Part shown: positions 27,769-36,801 of the stretch, one piece after another
Numbering within the stretch: position 1 is the first letter of the stretch
Layout: every line of letters begins with the position of its first letter
NCBI GenBank assembly: GCA_902825865.1
Contig: CADECX010000009.1
Location: 1-64,000 of the forward strand
DNA length: 64,000 nucleotides
Origin: an uncultured Alphaproteobacteria bacterium
Lineage (GTDB): Bacteria > Pseudomonadota > Alphaproteobacteria > Micropepsales > Micropepsaceae
Direction: 5' to 3'
Notes under the pieces: model-generated
The model's input: only the letters and a program-made list of their open reading frames with translations
The model's database searches: none
What the model was told of the DNA's origin: nothing
Program-made: the position numbers and the translations under genes

Positions 27769-28647
27769 ATGCGCCGCAACACGGTTATTGCTTCGATTTT
27801 GTTTGGTTTTTCTGCTTTGGCGCCCGCCGCCTTTGCCGCCGAAATCCTGATCAAGGACGCCAAGTCCCAGCCGGAAAGCCTGGCCGCCGCGCCCGACGGC
27901 ACCCTGATCGTGGGCAGCGCCTCCACCCCCTTTGTCTACAAAATCCGCCCCGGCTCCACCACACCGGAAGTCTTTATCGACGCCAGTGCGGAAGGTCCCG
28001 GCACCTTCTTCCTGGGCCAGCTGATCGACGGCAACACGGTTTGGAGCTGCGTCCTGACGCCGGTGCCGGGCACCACCCCCGCCCAGCGCAAGACTTCTCT
28101 GATCGGCAGCGATCTGGCGACCGGCAAGCAAAAGATGCGCTGGAACCTGCCCGGCACCAACAGCCTCTGCAATGACATGGCGGTCGGTCCCGACAAGGCG
28201 CTGTATATTACCGATACTTTTGTCGGCAAGATTTTCCGCCTGGCGCCCGGCGCCACCAGCGCCGAATTGTGGCTGGAGCATCGCAATCTGAACGGTATCG
28301 ACGGCATCGCCTTTCTCAATGGCGTGATGTACGTCAATAGCGTGTTCTTCAATAACCTCTACCGCATCCCGGTGGATGCGCAGGGCAAGGCCGGCGCGCC
28401 GGTGGAAATCTGGATGGATGCGCCGGTCAAGGGCATCGACGGCATTCGCATCGCCAACGGCAAGATGGTCCAGGCCGAGAATGGCTCGGGCAAGATCCAT
28501 GTCCTCACCATCAACGGCGACCGCGCCCATGTCGAAGTCATAAAGGAAGGCTTGAGCGAGCCGACGGGCATGGAGGCGGGCCGTGGCGAGCTGTGGATCG
28601 CCAATCGCCGGGCCGGGAATATCGTCTCCATTCCGTTGCCCAAGTAA
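27769..28647 (+). CDS. Exported SMP-30/gluconolactonase-like protein
   Basis: This 292-residue protein has a signal peptide (cleavage after AFA) and a six-bladed propeller of the SMP-30/strictosidine-synthase type: QPESLAAAPDGTLIVGSAST, NDMAVGPDKALYITDTFVGK, NGIDGIAFLNGVMYVNS, and a final block with EPTGMEAGRGELWIANRRAG. It may hydrolyse sugar lactones produced by the PQQ dehydrogenase encoded next to it; this is inferred from context only. Confidence 0.82.
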   Translation: MRRNTVIASILFGFSALAPAAFAAEILIKDAKSQPESLAAAPDGTLIVGSASTPFVYKIRPGSTTPEVFIDASAEGPGTFFLGQLIDGNTVWSCVLTPVPGTTPAQRKTSLIGSDLATGKQKMRWNLPGTNSLCNDMAVGPDKALYITDTFVGKIFRLAPGATSAELWLEHRNLNGIDGIAFLNGVMYVNSVFFNNLYRIPVDAQGKAGAPVEIWMDAPVKGIDGIRIANGKMVQAENGSGKIHVLTINGDRAHVEVIKEGLSEPTGMEAGRGELWIANRRAGNIVSIPLPK

Positions 28648-28648
28648 T

Positions 28649-28786
28649 CCCCCTCCGGCCTTCGCTGGCCCCGCGCGGAGCGCGTCCAAAAAATGGGCGC
28701 TTCGCGCCCGGGGCCAGCTACGGCCACCTCCCCCAATGCAAGCGCGCTTCGCGCGCGCGGGGGAGGAAGCCGCTTCGGCTGGGGGA
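28649..28786 (+). repeat. Dispersed palindromic repeat, family B, copy 2
   Basis: It begins one base after the stop of the SMP-30 gene. Blocks shared with 14312-14386 occur in the same order. The centre is expanded by an extra palindrome (GGGCGCTTCGCGCCC), and the 3' hairpin has CTCCCCC and GGGGGAG arms. Confidence 0.6.
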
Positions 28787-28934
28787 GCTAAATTGCGGAA
28801 ATTTTGTGGCAGCGCTTGTAACAGCGGCCGGGACGCCGATTTCGTCATGGAATATGTGGCTTAGGGACGATTCTGTGCCATAAGAGGCACCGATTTTGAA
28901 ACGTCGCATCGGGTCGATGCGCAGGGGAGAAGAC

Positions 28935-30173
28935 ATGAAGAAGTTGACGATCACGGCTCTGCTTTTGGCGACGGCGGCCGGAATACCGGCCAGCGCCCAG
29001 GTCAATCAGGGCACCCAGAAGCCTGAAGCCAGCCTGCCCTTCAACATGGCGCAGGTCACCACCTTCAACCTGCCCTGGCGCATCGCCTTCCTGCCCGACG
29101 GCCGCATGCTGGTGACCGAAAAGGTCGGCCCGATCTGGCTGGTCACGCAATCGGGCATGAAGCGTCCGGTGCTGAATGTCCCCGCCGCGCAGTATGGCGG
29201 CCAGGGCGGCATGCTGGGCATCTATGTCTCGCCCAACTTCGCCAGCGACAACACGGTCTACATCACCTATTGCGAACCCGGCAGCATCAACGGGATCAAC
29301 GGCTCCAGCCTGGCGCTGGCCAAGGCCAAGCTGGTGATCAATGACTCCCCACCCTCGGTCCAGCTCCAAGACGTGAATGTGATCTGGCGTGACGGCGCGC
29401 GTGGCCGCGGCGGCCAGTTCGGCGCCAATATCGCATTCGCGCCCGACGGCAAGTCGCTGTTCCTGTCGGTGGGCGAGCGTCAGCGCTTCCTCCCCGCCCA
29501 GGATCCCAATCAACCCTTGGGCAAGATTTTGCACCTGACCCTGGACGGCAAGCCCGCGCCGGGCAATCCCAATGCCGGCAAGACCGGCTCGAAGACCGTC
29601 GACATCATCAATCCGCCGTCCGACAGCGAAGCGGCCAAGAGCGCGCAAAAAGTCTATACCTACACCTATCCCGGCCAGAACCTGACCCCGGCGGAAACCT
29701 GGAGCAGTGGTCATCGCACGCCGTACGGCCTGGCCTTCGCGCCCGACGGCCGCTTGTGGGAGATGGAACATGGTCCCAAGGGCGGTGACGAACTCAACCT
29801 GATCGAGCCGGGCAAGAATTACGGCTGGCCGCTGGTGGGCTATGCCGAGAATTACAACGGCGTGCCGATCCCGCAGCCGGACACCCGCAACGACCTGACC
29901 AAGCCGGTGCTCTATTGGAATCCCATCGTCGCGCCGGGCAGCCTGACCTTCTACAAGGGCAATGTCTTCCCGCAATGGAATGGCTCGGCCCTGGTCGGCG
30001 GCATGGCCACCATGACGGTGAACCGCATCATCATCGACGGTCCCAATGCCAAGATGGCCGAGCGTTGGAATGTCGGCCGCCGCATCCGCGACATCGAAGT
30101 CGCGCCCGATGGCAATATCTGGATGCTGGAAGATTCCACCACCGGCGGGTTGCTCAAGGTGACGCCGAAGTAG
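28935..30173 (+). CDS. Exported PQQ-dependent aldose sugar dehydrogenase
   Basis: This 412-residue protein has a signal peptide (MKKLTITALLLATAAGIPAS) and the soluble glucose dehydrogenase propeller. Signature blocks are LPWRIAFLPDGRMLVTEKVG, the catalytic region GHRTPYGLAFAPDGRLWEME, and HGPKGGDELNLIEPGKNYGW. These match the YliI/aldose sugar dehydrogenase group, which oxidises aldoses at C1 in the periplasm. The ATG at 28935, behind GGGGAGA, gives the signal peptide. Confidence 0.92.
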   Translation: MKKLTITALLLATAAGIPASAQVNQGTQKPEASLPFNMAQVTTFNLPWRIAFLPDGRMLVTEKVGPIWLVTQSGMKRPVLNVPAAQYGGQGGMLGIYVSPNFASDNTVYITYCEPGSINGINGSSLALAKAKLVINDSPPSVQLQDVNVIWRDGARGRGGQFGANIAFAPDGKSLFLSVGERQRFLPAQDPNQPLGKILHLTLDGKPAPGNPNAGKTGSKTVDIINPPSDSEAAKSAQKVYTYTYPGQNLTPAETWSSGHRTPYGLAFAPDGRLWEMEHGPKGGDELNLIEPGKNYGWPLVGYAENYNGVPIPQPDTRNDLTKPVLYWNPIVAPGSLTFYKGNVFPQWNGSALVGGMATMTVNRIIIDGPNAKMAERWNVGRRIRDIEVAPDGNIWMLEDSTTGGLLKVTPK

Positions 30174-30254
30174 TGAGGAGCGGTTCGCCGAAGGCGAGCG
30201 AAATGGTTCAGTGAACCATTTCGAGCGACGAACGCCGCGAGCTTGGGCGAGCGG
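30174..30254 (+). repeat. Dispersed hairpin repeat, family A, copy 2 (short form)
   Basis: It starts directly after the preceding stop codon with TGAGGAGCGG. It carries the hairpin GAAATGGTTC-A-G-TGAACCATTTC (30200-30222) and then GAGCGACGAACGCCGCG and GGGCGAGCGG. The same outer blocks flank the copy at 46930-47041, but the middle hairpin-rich part is missing here. Confidence 0.68.
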
Positions 30255-30276
30255 CTATAAAACGGGCATTAAATGC

Positions 30277-30306
30277 AAGGCCGGCGGCGCGAGCTGCCGG
30301 CCTTTT
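30277..30306 (+). terminator. Rho-independent terminator after the aldose dehydrogenase
   Basis: A 9-bp perfect stem AAGGCCGGC/GCCGGCCTT with a 10-base loop is followed by TT and a T-rich stretch. It lies 104 bases past the stop of the preceding gene. Confidence 0.8.
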
Positions 30307-30433
30307 GCTTTGCTGCTGCCGGCGGTTCCGTAAAGCCTAAGCCGTTGTTTCTAGAATAATATAACGCAATTAGGCTGTCGCCCGCCTCAGCGGTCGCGCT
30401 ATCGTTGGCGGGAATTTTCCCGCGGGATGAGAA

Positions 30434-31570
30434 ATGGCGCGCAAAGCGAAAGCCTCAGGCACGGTGCTGTTGGTCGCCACCCGCAAGGGCGCCTGGATCT
30501 ACCAAGGCGATGCCGCGCGCAAGACATGGCGCAGCAGCGGACCGCATTTCCTGGGCCATATCATCCATCACCTGATGCTGGACCCGCGCGACGGCAAGAC
30601 TTTGCTTGCCTCCGCCAGCACCGGCCATCTGGGCCCGACCATTTTCCGGTCCACCGATCTGGGCAAGAACTGGAAGGAAGCCAAGCAGCCGCCCGCCTTC
30701 AAGAAACAAGAAGGCGGCCGCACGGTGAACCACACTTTCTGGCTCACCCCCGCGCACAAGAACGAGCCCAAAGTCTGGTATGCCGGCACCTCGCCGCAAG
30801 GCCTGTTCCGCAGCGAGGATGGCGGCATCACCTGGAACGAATTTTCCAGCATCAATGACGACAAGCAGTATCGCGAATGGATGGGACGCGAGCAGGACGG
30901 CACGCCGGACGGGCCCAAGATGCATTCCGTCATTATCGATCCGCGCGATCCCAAACATATGTATTTCGCCATGTCGGGCGGCGGGGTGCATGAGACGGTG
31001 GATGGCGGCAAGCGCTGGGCGCCGCTGATCGACGGCATGGAGGTGGTGGGCGGCTTTGATCCCAAGACCGTCACTTTCCACGATCCGCATTGCGTCAGGA
31101 TGTGCCCGTCCAATCCCGACCGGCTGTATCAGCAGAACCATTGCGGCATCTACCGCCTGGACCGGCCCGGCAAGGTGTGGAAGCGCATCGGCAAGACCAT
31201 GCCGGCGAAAGTCGGCGATGTGGGGTTCCCCATGGTGGTGCATCCGCGCGACGATGAACGCTGCTGGGTGCTGCCGATGGACGGCCAGACGGTGTGGCCG
31301 CGCACCTCGGTCGAGGGTAAGCCGGCGGTTTACGGCACCGGCAATGGCGGCAAAAGCTGGACGCGGCTGGATTCGGGCCTGCCCAAGAACGCAGCCTGGT
31401 GGACGGTGAAGCGCCAGGCTTTTGCGGCGGATACGGCGGCGGCGGTGGGCCTTTATTTCGGCACGACAAGCGGGGAATTGTGGGCCAGCCGCAATGAGGG
31501 CAAGGCTTGGAGTTGCATCGCGCGGCATCTGCCGGAGATTTATGCGGTGGAAACCGCCACAATCGGCTGA
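30434..31570 (+). CDS. BNR/Asp-box beta-propeller protein (sialidase/VPS10-like fold)
   Basis: This 378-residue protein has no signal peptide. At least five Asp-box motifs are spaced along the chain: FRSTDLGKNW, FRSEDGGITW, HETVDGGKRW, YGTGNGGKSW and WASRNEGKAW. The fold is that of exo-alpha-sialidases and photosystem/VPS10 propellers, but sialidase catalytic residues cannot be assigned. It is translationally coupled to a MoaD/ThiS-like gene (stop TGA shares its A with the next ATG), so the pair probably acts together. Confidence 0.82.
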   Translation: MARKAKASGTVLLVATRKGAWIYQGDAARKTWRSSGPHFLGHIIHHLMLDPRDGKTLLASASTGHLGPTIFRSTDLGKNWKEAKQPPAFKKQEGGRTVNHTFWLTPAHKNEPKVWYAGTSPQGLFRSEDGGITWNEFSSINDDKQYREWMGREQDGTPDGPKMHSVIIDPRDPKHMYFAMSGGGVHETVDGGKRWAPLIDGMEVVGGFDPKTVTFHDPHCVRMCPSNPDRLYQQNHCGIYRLDRPGKVWKRIGKTMPAKVGDVGFPMVVHPRDDERCWVLPMDGQTVWPRTSVEGKPAVYGTGNGGKSWTRLDSGLPKNAAWWTVKRQAFAADTAAAVGLYFGTTSGELWASRNEGKAWSCIARHLPEIYAVETATIG

Positions 31571-31839
31571 TGACGGACGGGATCAAGATTCTGATCGCCA
31601 GCCCCCTGCTCTCCTATACCGGGGCCAATACGGTGGAGGCGCGTGGGACGACTTTGGGCGCGCTGCTGAACGATCTGGATGCGCGCTATCCCGGCATCCG
31701 CTTTCGCATGGTGGACGAGCAGGACCAGCTCCGGCGGCATATGCGGTTCTTCGTCAATGGCGAGATCGTGAAAAGCCTGGGCCATCCGATCAAGCCGGGC
31801 GATGAGGTGGGGATTGTGCAAGCTTTAAGTGGCGGGTGA
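31570..31839 (+). CDS. MoaD/ThiS-family ubiquitin-like protein
   Basis: This 89-residue beta-grasp protein ends in the Gly-Gly tail (ALSGG) needed for C-terminal adenylation and thiocarboxylate formation in sulfur carriers. The fold is supported by LGALLNDLDARYPGIRFRMV and FFVNGEIVKSLGHPIKPGDE. MoaD serves molybdopterin synthesis and ThiS serves thiazole synthesis; neither pathway is adjacent. The ATG overlaps the stop of the propeller gene by one base. It may be a sulfur carrier or a protein modifier for its neighbour. Confidence 0.85.
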   Translation: MTDGIKILIASPLLSYTGANTVEARGTTLGALLNDLDARYPGIRFRMVDEQDQLRRHMRFFVNGEIVKSLGHPIKPGDEVGIVQALSGG

Positions 31840-31925
31840 GGAGTGGCCCGCAGCTGCTTATGCCGATTGCCGCCATCCTGCGCCCGCTCTAAGGTTCGTC
31901 CGGCGATTTGAGCGGGGCTTCCAAC

Positions 31926-32552
31926 ATGGCATTGCGTGTCATCGGCGCGGGCGTAGGCCGCACCGGCACTTTTTCGCTAAAGCTTGCGTTAAACCGGCTG
32001 GGCTGTGGCCCCTGTCATCACATGGAAGCGGTGATGCAGAACATGGCGGTGCAAGTGCCGCTGTGGTCGGCGGCGACGGCGGGCCGCGCCGACTGGGGCG
32101 CAATCTATGATGGCTTCGGCAGCGCGGTGGATTGGCCGACCGCGGCTTTCTTCCGCGATCTGGTTGGCGCCTATCCGTCGGCCAAATTCATCCTCACCCA
32201 TCGCAATCCCGAGACCTGGGCCGACAGTTTCGGCGAGACGATCTATACCGCGATCGCCGGGCGCAATCAGGCGCCGCCCGACAAACGCGCCTGGCTGGAG
32301 ATGGCCTATGGCGTGATCGCCAAGACTGGATTTCCGGAAGGGCTGAGCCGCGATCAACTGATCGCGCATTTCATCGCGCATAACGAGGCGGTGAAGGCCG
32401 CGATCCCTGCCGAGCGCTTGCTGGTTTATCAAGTGAAGGAAGGTTGGGGGCCGCTATGCGAATTCCTGGGCGCGGAGGTGCCCGATGAGCTTTTCCCCCG
32501 CACCAATGACCGGGCGGAATTCTGGGATCTCATCAAGGGCAAGCAGGCTTAA
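31926..32552 (+). CDS. Sulfotransferase family protein
   Basis: This 208-residue protein has a PAPS-type sulfotransferase fold. The 5'-phosphosulfate loop is GVGRTGTFSLKLALNRLG near residue 8. The 3'-phosphate region FILTHRNPETWADSF is near residue 90, and the C-terminal block is YQVKEGWGPLCEFLGAEVP. The group acts on lipids, carbohydrates or proteins; the acceptor is unknown. It stands alone, converging with the membrane operon at 32562. Confidence 0.85.
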   Translation: MALRVIGAGVGRTGTFSLKLALNRLGCGPCHHMEAVMQNMAVQVPLWSAATAGRADWGAIYDGFGSAVDWPTAAFFRDLVGAYPSAKFILTHRNPETWADSFGETIYTAIAGRNQAPPDKRAWLEMAYGVIAKTGFPEGLSRDQLIAHFIAHNEAVKAAIPAERLLVYQVKEGWGPLCEFLGAEVPDELFPRTNDRAEFWDLIKGKQA

Positions 32553-32561
32553 AGATCAGGC

Positions 32562-32747
32562 TTAAAGATCGGCCAGCCTCGTCCAGATGCCGGTGATGGC
32601 GGAGACCACAAGCCCCGCGATCAGGACCGGCGCGCCGTAAAAACCCAGTTCATGCGCTGCCGCCATCCACAGCACCATGGTGGCGATGGCGACCACAATG
32701 CCCCCGATCAGGCTGGCTTTGCCGGTGGTGACCCGCGGCGCGCTCAT
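32562..32747 (-). CDS. Small membrane protein with two helices
   Basis: This 61-residue protein has two hydrophobic segments (IGGIVVAIATMVLWMAAAHE and YGAPVLIAGLVVSAITGIW). Its ATG overlaps the stop of the fatty-acid hydroxylase gene (ATGA), so the two are translationally coupled. I recognise no family. Confidence 0.72.
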   Translation of the reverse strand: MSAPRVTTGKASLIGGIVVAIATMVLWMAAAHELGFYGAPVLIAGLVVSAITGIWTRLADL

Positions 32748-33511
32748 GGCGCACCTCTTTTTGATTGCGGGCTCCGGCTCTCGCGCACGCCCGCGCCCTT
32801 CAGGTCTTGCCGTACCGTGCTGGTGTCATAGCCGTTGAAGATGTGCTTCAACAGGCCGCACTTCAGATCGGAGGTGCCGAAGAACCAGTCGGCCACCGGA
32901 TAGGTCAGGTTGAAATTGCGCGTCATCATGATCTGGGGATTGTGATGGGCGATGTGATGGCGGCGGATGGAATTGACCAGCGGAATAAGCCGCACCAGCC
33001 GGTCGTCCTTCACATGACAGCAGAAGTGGAACAGCTCGTAGTTCAGATAAAGCGCGGTGTTGGTGATCAAGAGCAGCCAGCCGGCATTGGCCAGGCCCAG
33101 CTGCCCGAGAAGGAAGGCGGGGATCAGCGACATGGTCATAAAGGCGACCAGCGCATAAGGGGGGAAGAAGACGATGCGGAAGTCGCGCGTCGTATCGAAG
33201 CTCGGCTCGCTATCGGTGAAGAATTCGTGATGCGCCAGGGTGTGGCGCTTGTAGATGCCCATCAGGCCCTTGACCGGACGGTGCATCACATATTTGTGCA
33301 GCCACCATTCAAAGACATTGGAGACGCAGAAGGCGAACGGGATCACCAGCCATTCATACCAAGCGACATTGGTGATCTGGCGGGCACTGACCCAGATGGC
33401 GGCGGCGCCCAGGCTGAAAATCAGCGCCACATGCAGCCAACCTACATAGGCAGGCGCAATGCGCGGCCGGTAATCGGCGCGGAAAGCTTCCTGGCGTGGT
33501 GTTTGGGGCAT
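32744..33511 (-). CDS. Fatty acid hydroxylase / sterol desaturase family membrane protein
   Basis: This 255-residue membrane enzyme has the histidine clusters of the di-iron hydroxylase family: EWWLHKYVMH near residue 70, HTLAHHEFF near 93, ELFHFCCH near 160 and RRHHIAHHN near 180. Four membrane segments separate them. It would hydroxylate or desaturate a membrane lipid using O2. A small membrane protein is coupled downstream. An acyl carrier protein gene lies 150 bases upstream on the opposite strand. Confidence 0.87.
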   Translation of the reverse strand: MPQTPRQEAFRADYRPRIAPAYVGWLHVALIFSLGAAAIWVSARQITNVAWYEWLVIPFAFCVSNVFEWWLHKYVMHRPVKGLMGIYKRHTLAHHEFFTDSEPSFDTTRDFRIVFFPPYALVAFMTMSLIPAFLLGQLGLANAGWLLLITNTALYLNYELFHFCCHVKDDRLVRLIPLVNSIRRHHIAHHNPQIMMTRNFNLTYPVADWFFGTSDLKCGLLKHIFNGYDTSTVRQDLKGAGVRESRSPQSKRGAP

Positions 33512-33661
33512 TTCGCGGCCTTTTTTGAGCCACGATAAGACCGCCCTGGTGCACCGGCAAGGCCGTCTCCCGACCGGTGGAGGCTGCCTATTCCTTGAGA
33601 ATCCGCCGCAGCTGGCCCAACGCCCCGCCCTGATCTAGGATGGAGCCAGACTCGAGGTCTA

Positions 33662-33922
33662 TTGGATACCGGCGGCAGAGTTAAAGCGGTTTTGGTGAAA
33701 GCTCTGCTGCTCGATCCCGAGTTGGTGCGCGATGACGCCCTTCTTGTCGATGACCTGAACATCGGCAGTCTCGACCGCTTTGAACTGATCATGGACCTGG
33801 AAGCCGAATTTGGCCTCGAGATTCGGGAAGAATTTCTGGTCGGCGCAAAAACCGTCGGCGATATCGTCCGATGCCTGGATACTCAGATCAAAAGCACCGT
33901 GGTTCCCCAAGCGGCAGTCTAA
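33662..33922 (+). CDS. Acyl carrier protein-like protein
   Basis: This 86-residue protein has the ACP four-helix pattern. The phosphopantetheine-accepting serine lies in IGSLDRFELIMDLEAEFGLE near residue 35. The usual DSL motif reads GSL here, which is rare but keeps the serine. It begins at TTG 33662; a later GTG would give a shorter form. It is not in a fatty-acid synthesis cluster, so it may serve a specialised acylation, possibly with the fatty-acid hydroxylase encoded divergently beside it. Its last four bases overlap the end of the convergent cyclase gene. Confidence 0.8.
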   Translation: MDTGGRVKAVLVKALLLDPELVRDDALLVDDLNIGSLDRFELIMDLEAEFGLEIREEFLVGAKTVGDIVRCLDTQIKSTVVPQAAV

Positions 33923-34935
33923 AACGTCGCAATCGGATTGAGCACCGATCCCGTCGCGCCCGGCACGGCAGCGGGAGATGCGGTGACCAGGAAGTCCCAG
34001 CGCTTGCGCTTGGCGGCCTCGGCGCCGACCAGCTCCAGTTCCAGATTGTCGAAGATCGGCATGCCCATGGCGACGATGCAGAGGGCATGGATGGGCTGCG
34101 ACACGCCTTCGACCCGCGAGGGCTGCACGTCCTGGGCTTCGTCGCCGCCCAAAATGGCGACATCGCGGGCATGCATCCAGCGGGCGCAGCTCATATGCAA
34201 GCCGGCCAAACCTTCTTTCGCCGTGGGCCAGGGCCCCTTGGCGTCGCGCCGTGCCCAGCGCCCGGTGCGCACGATCATCACATCGCCCGATTGCACTTTG
34301 ACGCCCGCTTTCTTCTCCCAGGCGTCAAGGTCTTCGGGAAAGATCGCATCACCCGGCTCCAGCCACTCCACGCCCTTGTGGCGCGCCATGTCATACAACA
34401 CGCCTCGGGTGATGATGCCGTTCTTGTAGCTGATGATGCTGTTCTTGGCCGCGCCCTCTTCGGTCACCGTGTCGACGGGAAAGCCGTTATAGAGTTTTCC
34501 GTCCACGGCGAAGTGGCTCAGCGTATCCATATGGGTATGCGCCAAGCCATGATAGGCGATGAAGAAACTGTCGCTGGTGCTGGCGATGCCGGTATGGGAG
34601 ACGCTGGCGCCGGTGCGGATAGTCTTGCGGACAATGGGCAGGGCATTGTCGACCGCTTCCTTGGTCTCGGCATTGCGCGCCATGGAATAGGACGCGCCCT
34701 CGCGCGCCAGGCGCATCGCCGCCCTGCGCTTGGCCGGGGTGATCAAGTTGACCGCACCGGTCTGGTCTTCCGCGCCCCAGCGGCCCCAGTTGGAAAGTTC
34801 TTTCTGAAGCTTGACGAAATCCGCAGGGGTGGAGTCCGGGCGCGCCGTTTGCGCCAAAGCCGGAGGCGCACCCATCACGGCGGCGCCGGCGGCCAGCTGC
34901 TGCATCATGCGGCGGCGTGTGGTGGTGTTGGACAT
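33919..34935 (-). CDS. Exported cyclase family protein (kynurenine formamidase-like)
   Basis: This 338-residue protein has a twin-arginine-like leader (TTRRRMMQQLAAGAAVMGAP, cleavage after ALA). The cyclase/kynurenine-formamidase fold follows. The metal motif appears as AHTHMDTLSHF near residue 130, the family's HxGTHxDxxxH site with variation. VMIVRTGRWARRD and CARWMHARDVAILGGDEAQD follow. It is probably a metal-dependent hydrolase acting in the periplasm; substrate unknown. Confidence 0.85.
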   Translation of the reverse strand: MSNTTTRRRMMQQLAAGAAVMGAPPALAQTARPDSTPADFVKLQKELSNWGRWGAEDQTGAVNLITPAKRRAAMRLAREGASYSMARNAETKEAVDNALPIVRKTIRTGASVSHTGIASTSDSFFIAYHGLAHTHMDTLSHFAVDGKLYNGFPVDTVTEEGAAKNSIISYKNGIITRGVLYDMARHKGVEWLEPGDAIFPEDLDAWEKKAGVKVQSGDVMIVRTGRWARRDAKGPWPTAKEGLAGLHMSCARWMHARDVAILGGDEAQDVQPSRVEGVSQPIHALCIVAMGMPIFDNLELELVGAEAAKRKRWDFLVTASPAAVPGATGSVLNPIATF

Positions 34936-34990
34936 GCGGCCCTCCCCTTGTTTTGGGAGAGCCTAGGCCGGTGTGCGCCGCAGCGGCAAG

Positions 34991-36712
34991 CTAGCTAGTG
35001 CCACCGAACTTCAATTTCCACTCCGCCACCTGCTCGTCGCTGATCTTGGCGATCAGGGCTTCGGGCGCCTTGATCGGCTGGCCGGGGGAAAGGTCGTCGA
35101 GCGCCTGCGCCATCGGCTCGTCCGGGAACGGGATCACCCCGCCGCGATAGCCGACCGGCTGGATGCATTCATGGATGGTCCGGGCGAAATCCGGCATCAC
35201 CGGCCACAGCAGATGGGCGAATTGATGCACCAGGTTCAGCCCCATGCGCACACCAACCGCCGCCTTGGCGCGGTCGGTCTTGATATGGGTCCAGGGCGCG
35301 GCGCGGGTCATATACTCATTGCCCGCCACCCAGATGGCGCGCATTTCGCCCATCGCCTTGCGGAATTCCGCGTCTTCCATATAGGCGGCATATTGCGCGA
35401 TGCGGCGGTCCAGTTCGGCGATCAGCGCCTTTTCGTCCTCGCCATATTCGCCCTCGCCCGGCATCTGGCCGTCAAAGCGCGCAACACAGAATTTGGTGAC
35501 GCGGTTGACGAAATTGCCCAGCACATCGGCCAGGTCCTTGTTGATCACCCCGGCGAACTGTTCCCACGTGAAATTGCTGTCGCTGCCTTCCGGCGCATTG
35601 GCGATCAGGTAATAGCGCCAATAGTCAGCCGGGGCGACATCCAGCGCGGTGTCCATGAAGATGCCACGCTTTTGCGAGGTGGAGAATTTTCCGCCGTCGT
35701 AGTTCAGCCAGTTGAAGCCCTTCAGCCGGTCGACCAGCTTCCAGGGTTCGCCCGAGGCCATGATGGTGACGGGGAAACCCACCGTGTGGAAAGGCACATT
35801 GTCCTTGCCCATGAATTCCCAATAGACGACGTCTTTTGCCTTGTCGCCGTACCACCAGTCTTTCCAGGCATCACCCTTCTTGTTCTTGTCGGCCCATTCC
35901 TTGGTGGCGGCGATATATTCGATGGGCGCATCGAACCAGACGTAGAAGACTTTGCCCTTGAGCTTGCCCTCGGCAATGTCGTCGGGCACCGGAATGCCCC
36001 ATTCCAGATCGCGTGTGATGCCGCGGTCCTGCAGCCCCTCGTCCAGCCACTTGTACGCGATCGACGTCACCAGCTGCGGCCAGTCCGCCTTGTGGCTGTC
36101 GATCCAGGCGCGAAGCTTGTCGGCGAATTGCGACTGCTTGAGGAACAGATGGGTGGAATCGCGGATCTCGATATCCTGCGCGCCGGACACCGCCGAGCGC
36201 GGCTTGATCAGGTCGATCGGGTCCAGCACCCGGGTGCAATTCTCGCACTGGTCGCCCCGCGCCCGGTCATAGCCGCAATGCGGACAGGTGCCGATCACAT
36301 AACGGTCGGGCAAGAACCGGGCGTCGGTCGCCGAATAGGCCTGCTTGGTGGTGCGCAGTTCCAGAAAGCCGTTCTTCCACAGCGCCCTCGCGAAATGCAG
36401 GGTCAGTTCATGGTTCTGCGGCGAGGAGGAGCGGCCGAAATTGTCCCAGGCCAGGCCGAAACGGTCGCCCAATTCCTTCTGAACCGCATGCCATTTGGCG
36501 GCGTATTGGGCCACCGGCATACCCTCTTCCAGGGCGGCAAGTTCCACCGGGGCGCCATGTTCGTCGGTGGCGCAGATCGCCAAGGTGTCGTAGCCTCGGG
36601 ACCGGCAGTACCGGGCGAAAATATCGGCCGGAAGCATGGACCCGACCAGGTTGCCCAGATGCTTGACCCCGGCAACATAGGGGATGGCGGAGGTGATGAG
36701 GACGCGCTTCAT
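34991..36712 (-). CDS. metG: Methionyl-tRNA synthetase
   Basis: This enzyme charges tRNA-Met for protein synthesis. The 573-residue product has the class I signature in its variant form (YVAGVKHLGNLVGSMLPAD; HLGN for HIGH). The zinc knuckle is CPHCGYDRARGDQCENC near residue 135. The KMSKS equivalent is GGKFSTSQKRGIF near 345. The C-terminal anticodon-binding helical domain is complete; there is no extra C-terminal tRNA-binding domain, so it is the shorter type. Confidence 0.96.
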   Translation of the reverse strand: MKRVLITSAIPYVAGVKHLGNLVGSMLPADIFARYCRSRGYDTLAICATDEHGAPVELAALEEGMPVAQYAAKWHAVQKELGDRFGLAWDNFGRSSSPQNHELTLHFARALWKNGFLELRTTKQAYSATDARFLPDRYVIGTCPHCGYDRARGDQCENCTRVLDPIDLIKPRSAVSGAQDIEIRDSTHLFLKQSQFADKLRAWIDSHKADWPQLVTSIAYKWLDEGLQDRGITRDLEWGIPVPDDIAEGKLKGKVFYVWFDAPIEYIAATKEWADKNKKGDAWKDWWYGDKAKDVVYWEFMGKDNVPFHTVGFPVTIMASGEPWKLVDRLKGFNWLNYDGGKFSTSQKRGIFMDTALDVAPADYWRYYLIANAPEGSDSNFTWEQFAGVINKDLADVLGNFVNRVTKFCVARFDGQMPGEGEYGEDEKALIAELDRRIAQYAAYMEDAEFRKAMGEMRAIWVAGNEYMTRAAPWTHIKTDRAKAAVGVRMGLNLVHQFAHLLWPVMPDFARTIHECIQPVGYRGGVIPFPDEPMAQALDDLSPGQPIKAPEALIAKISDEQVAEWKLKFGGTS

Positions 36713-36801
36713 GTTCTGCTATATAAAGAAGTGAATAGACGGCCAGTCCTCATACAAGGGGACGGCTTGAGACGCAAAACGCGCAATTTGTGGGGTGGAT
36801 C

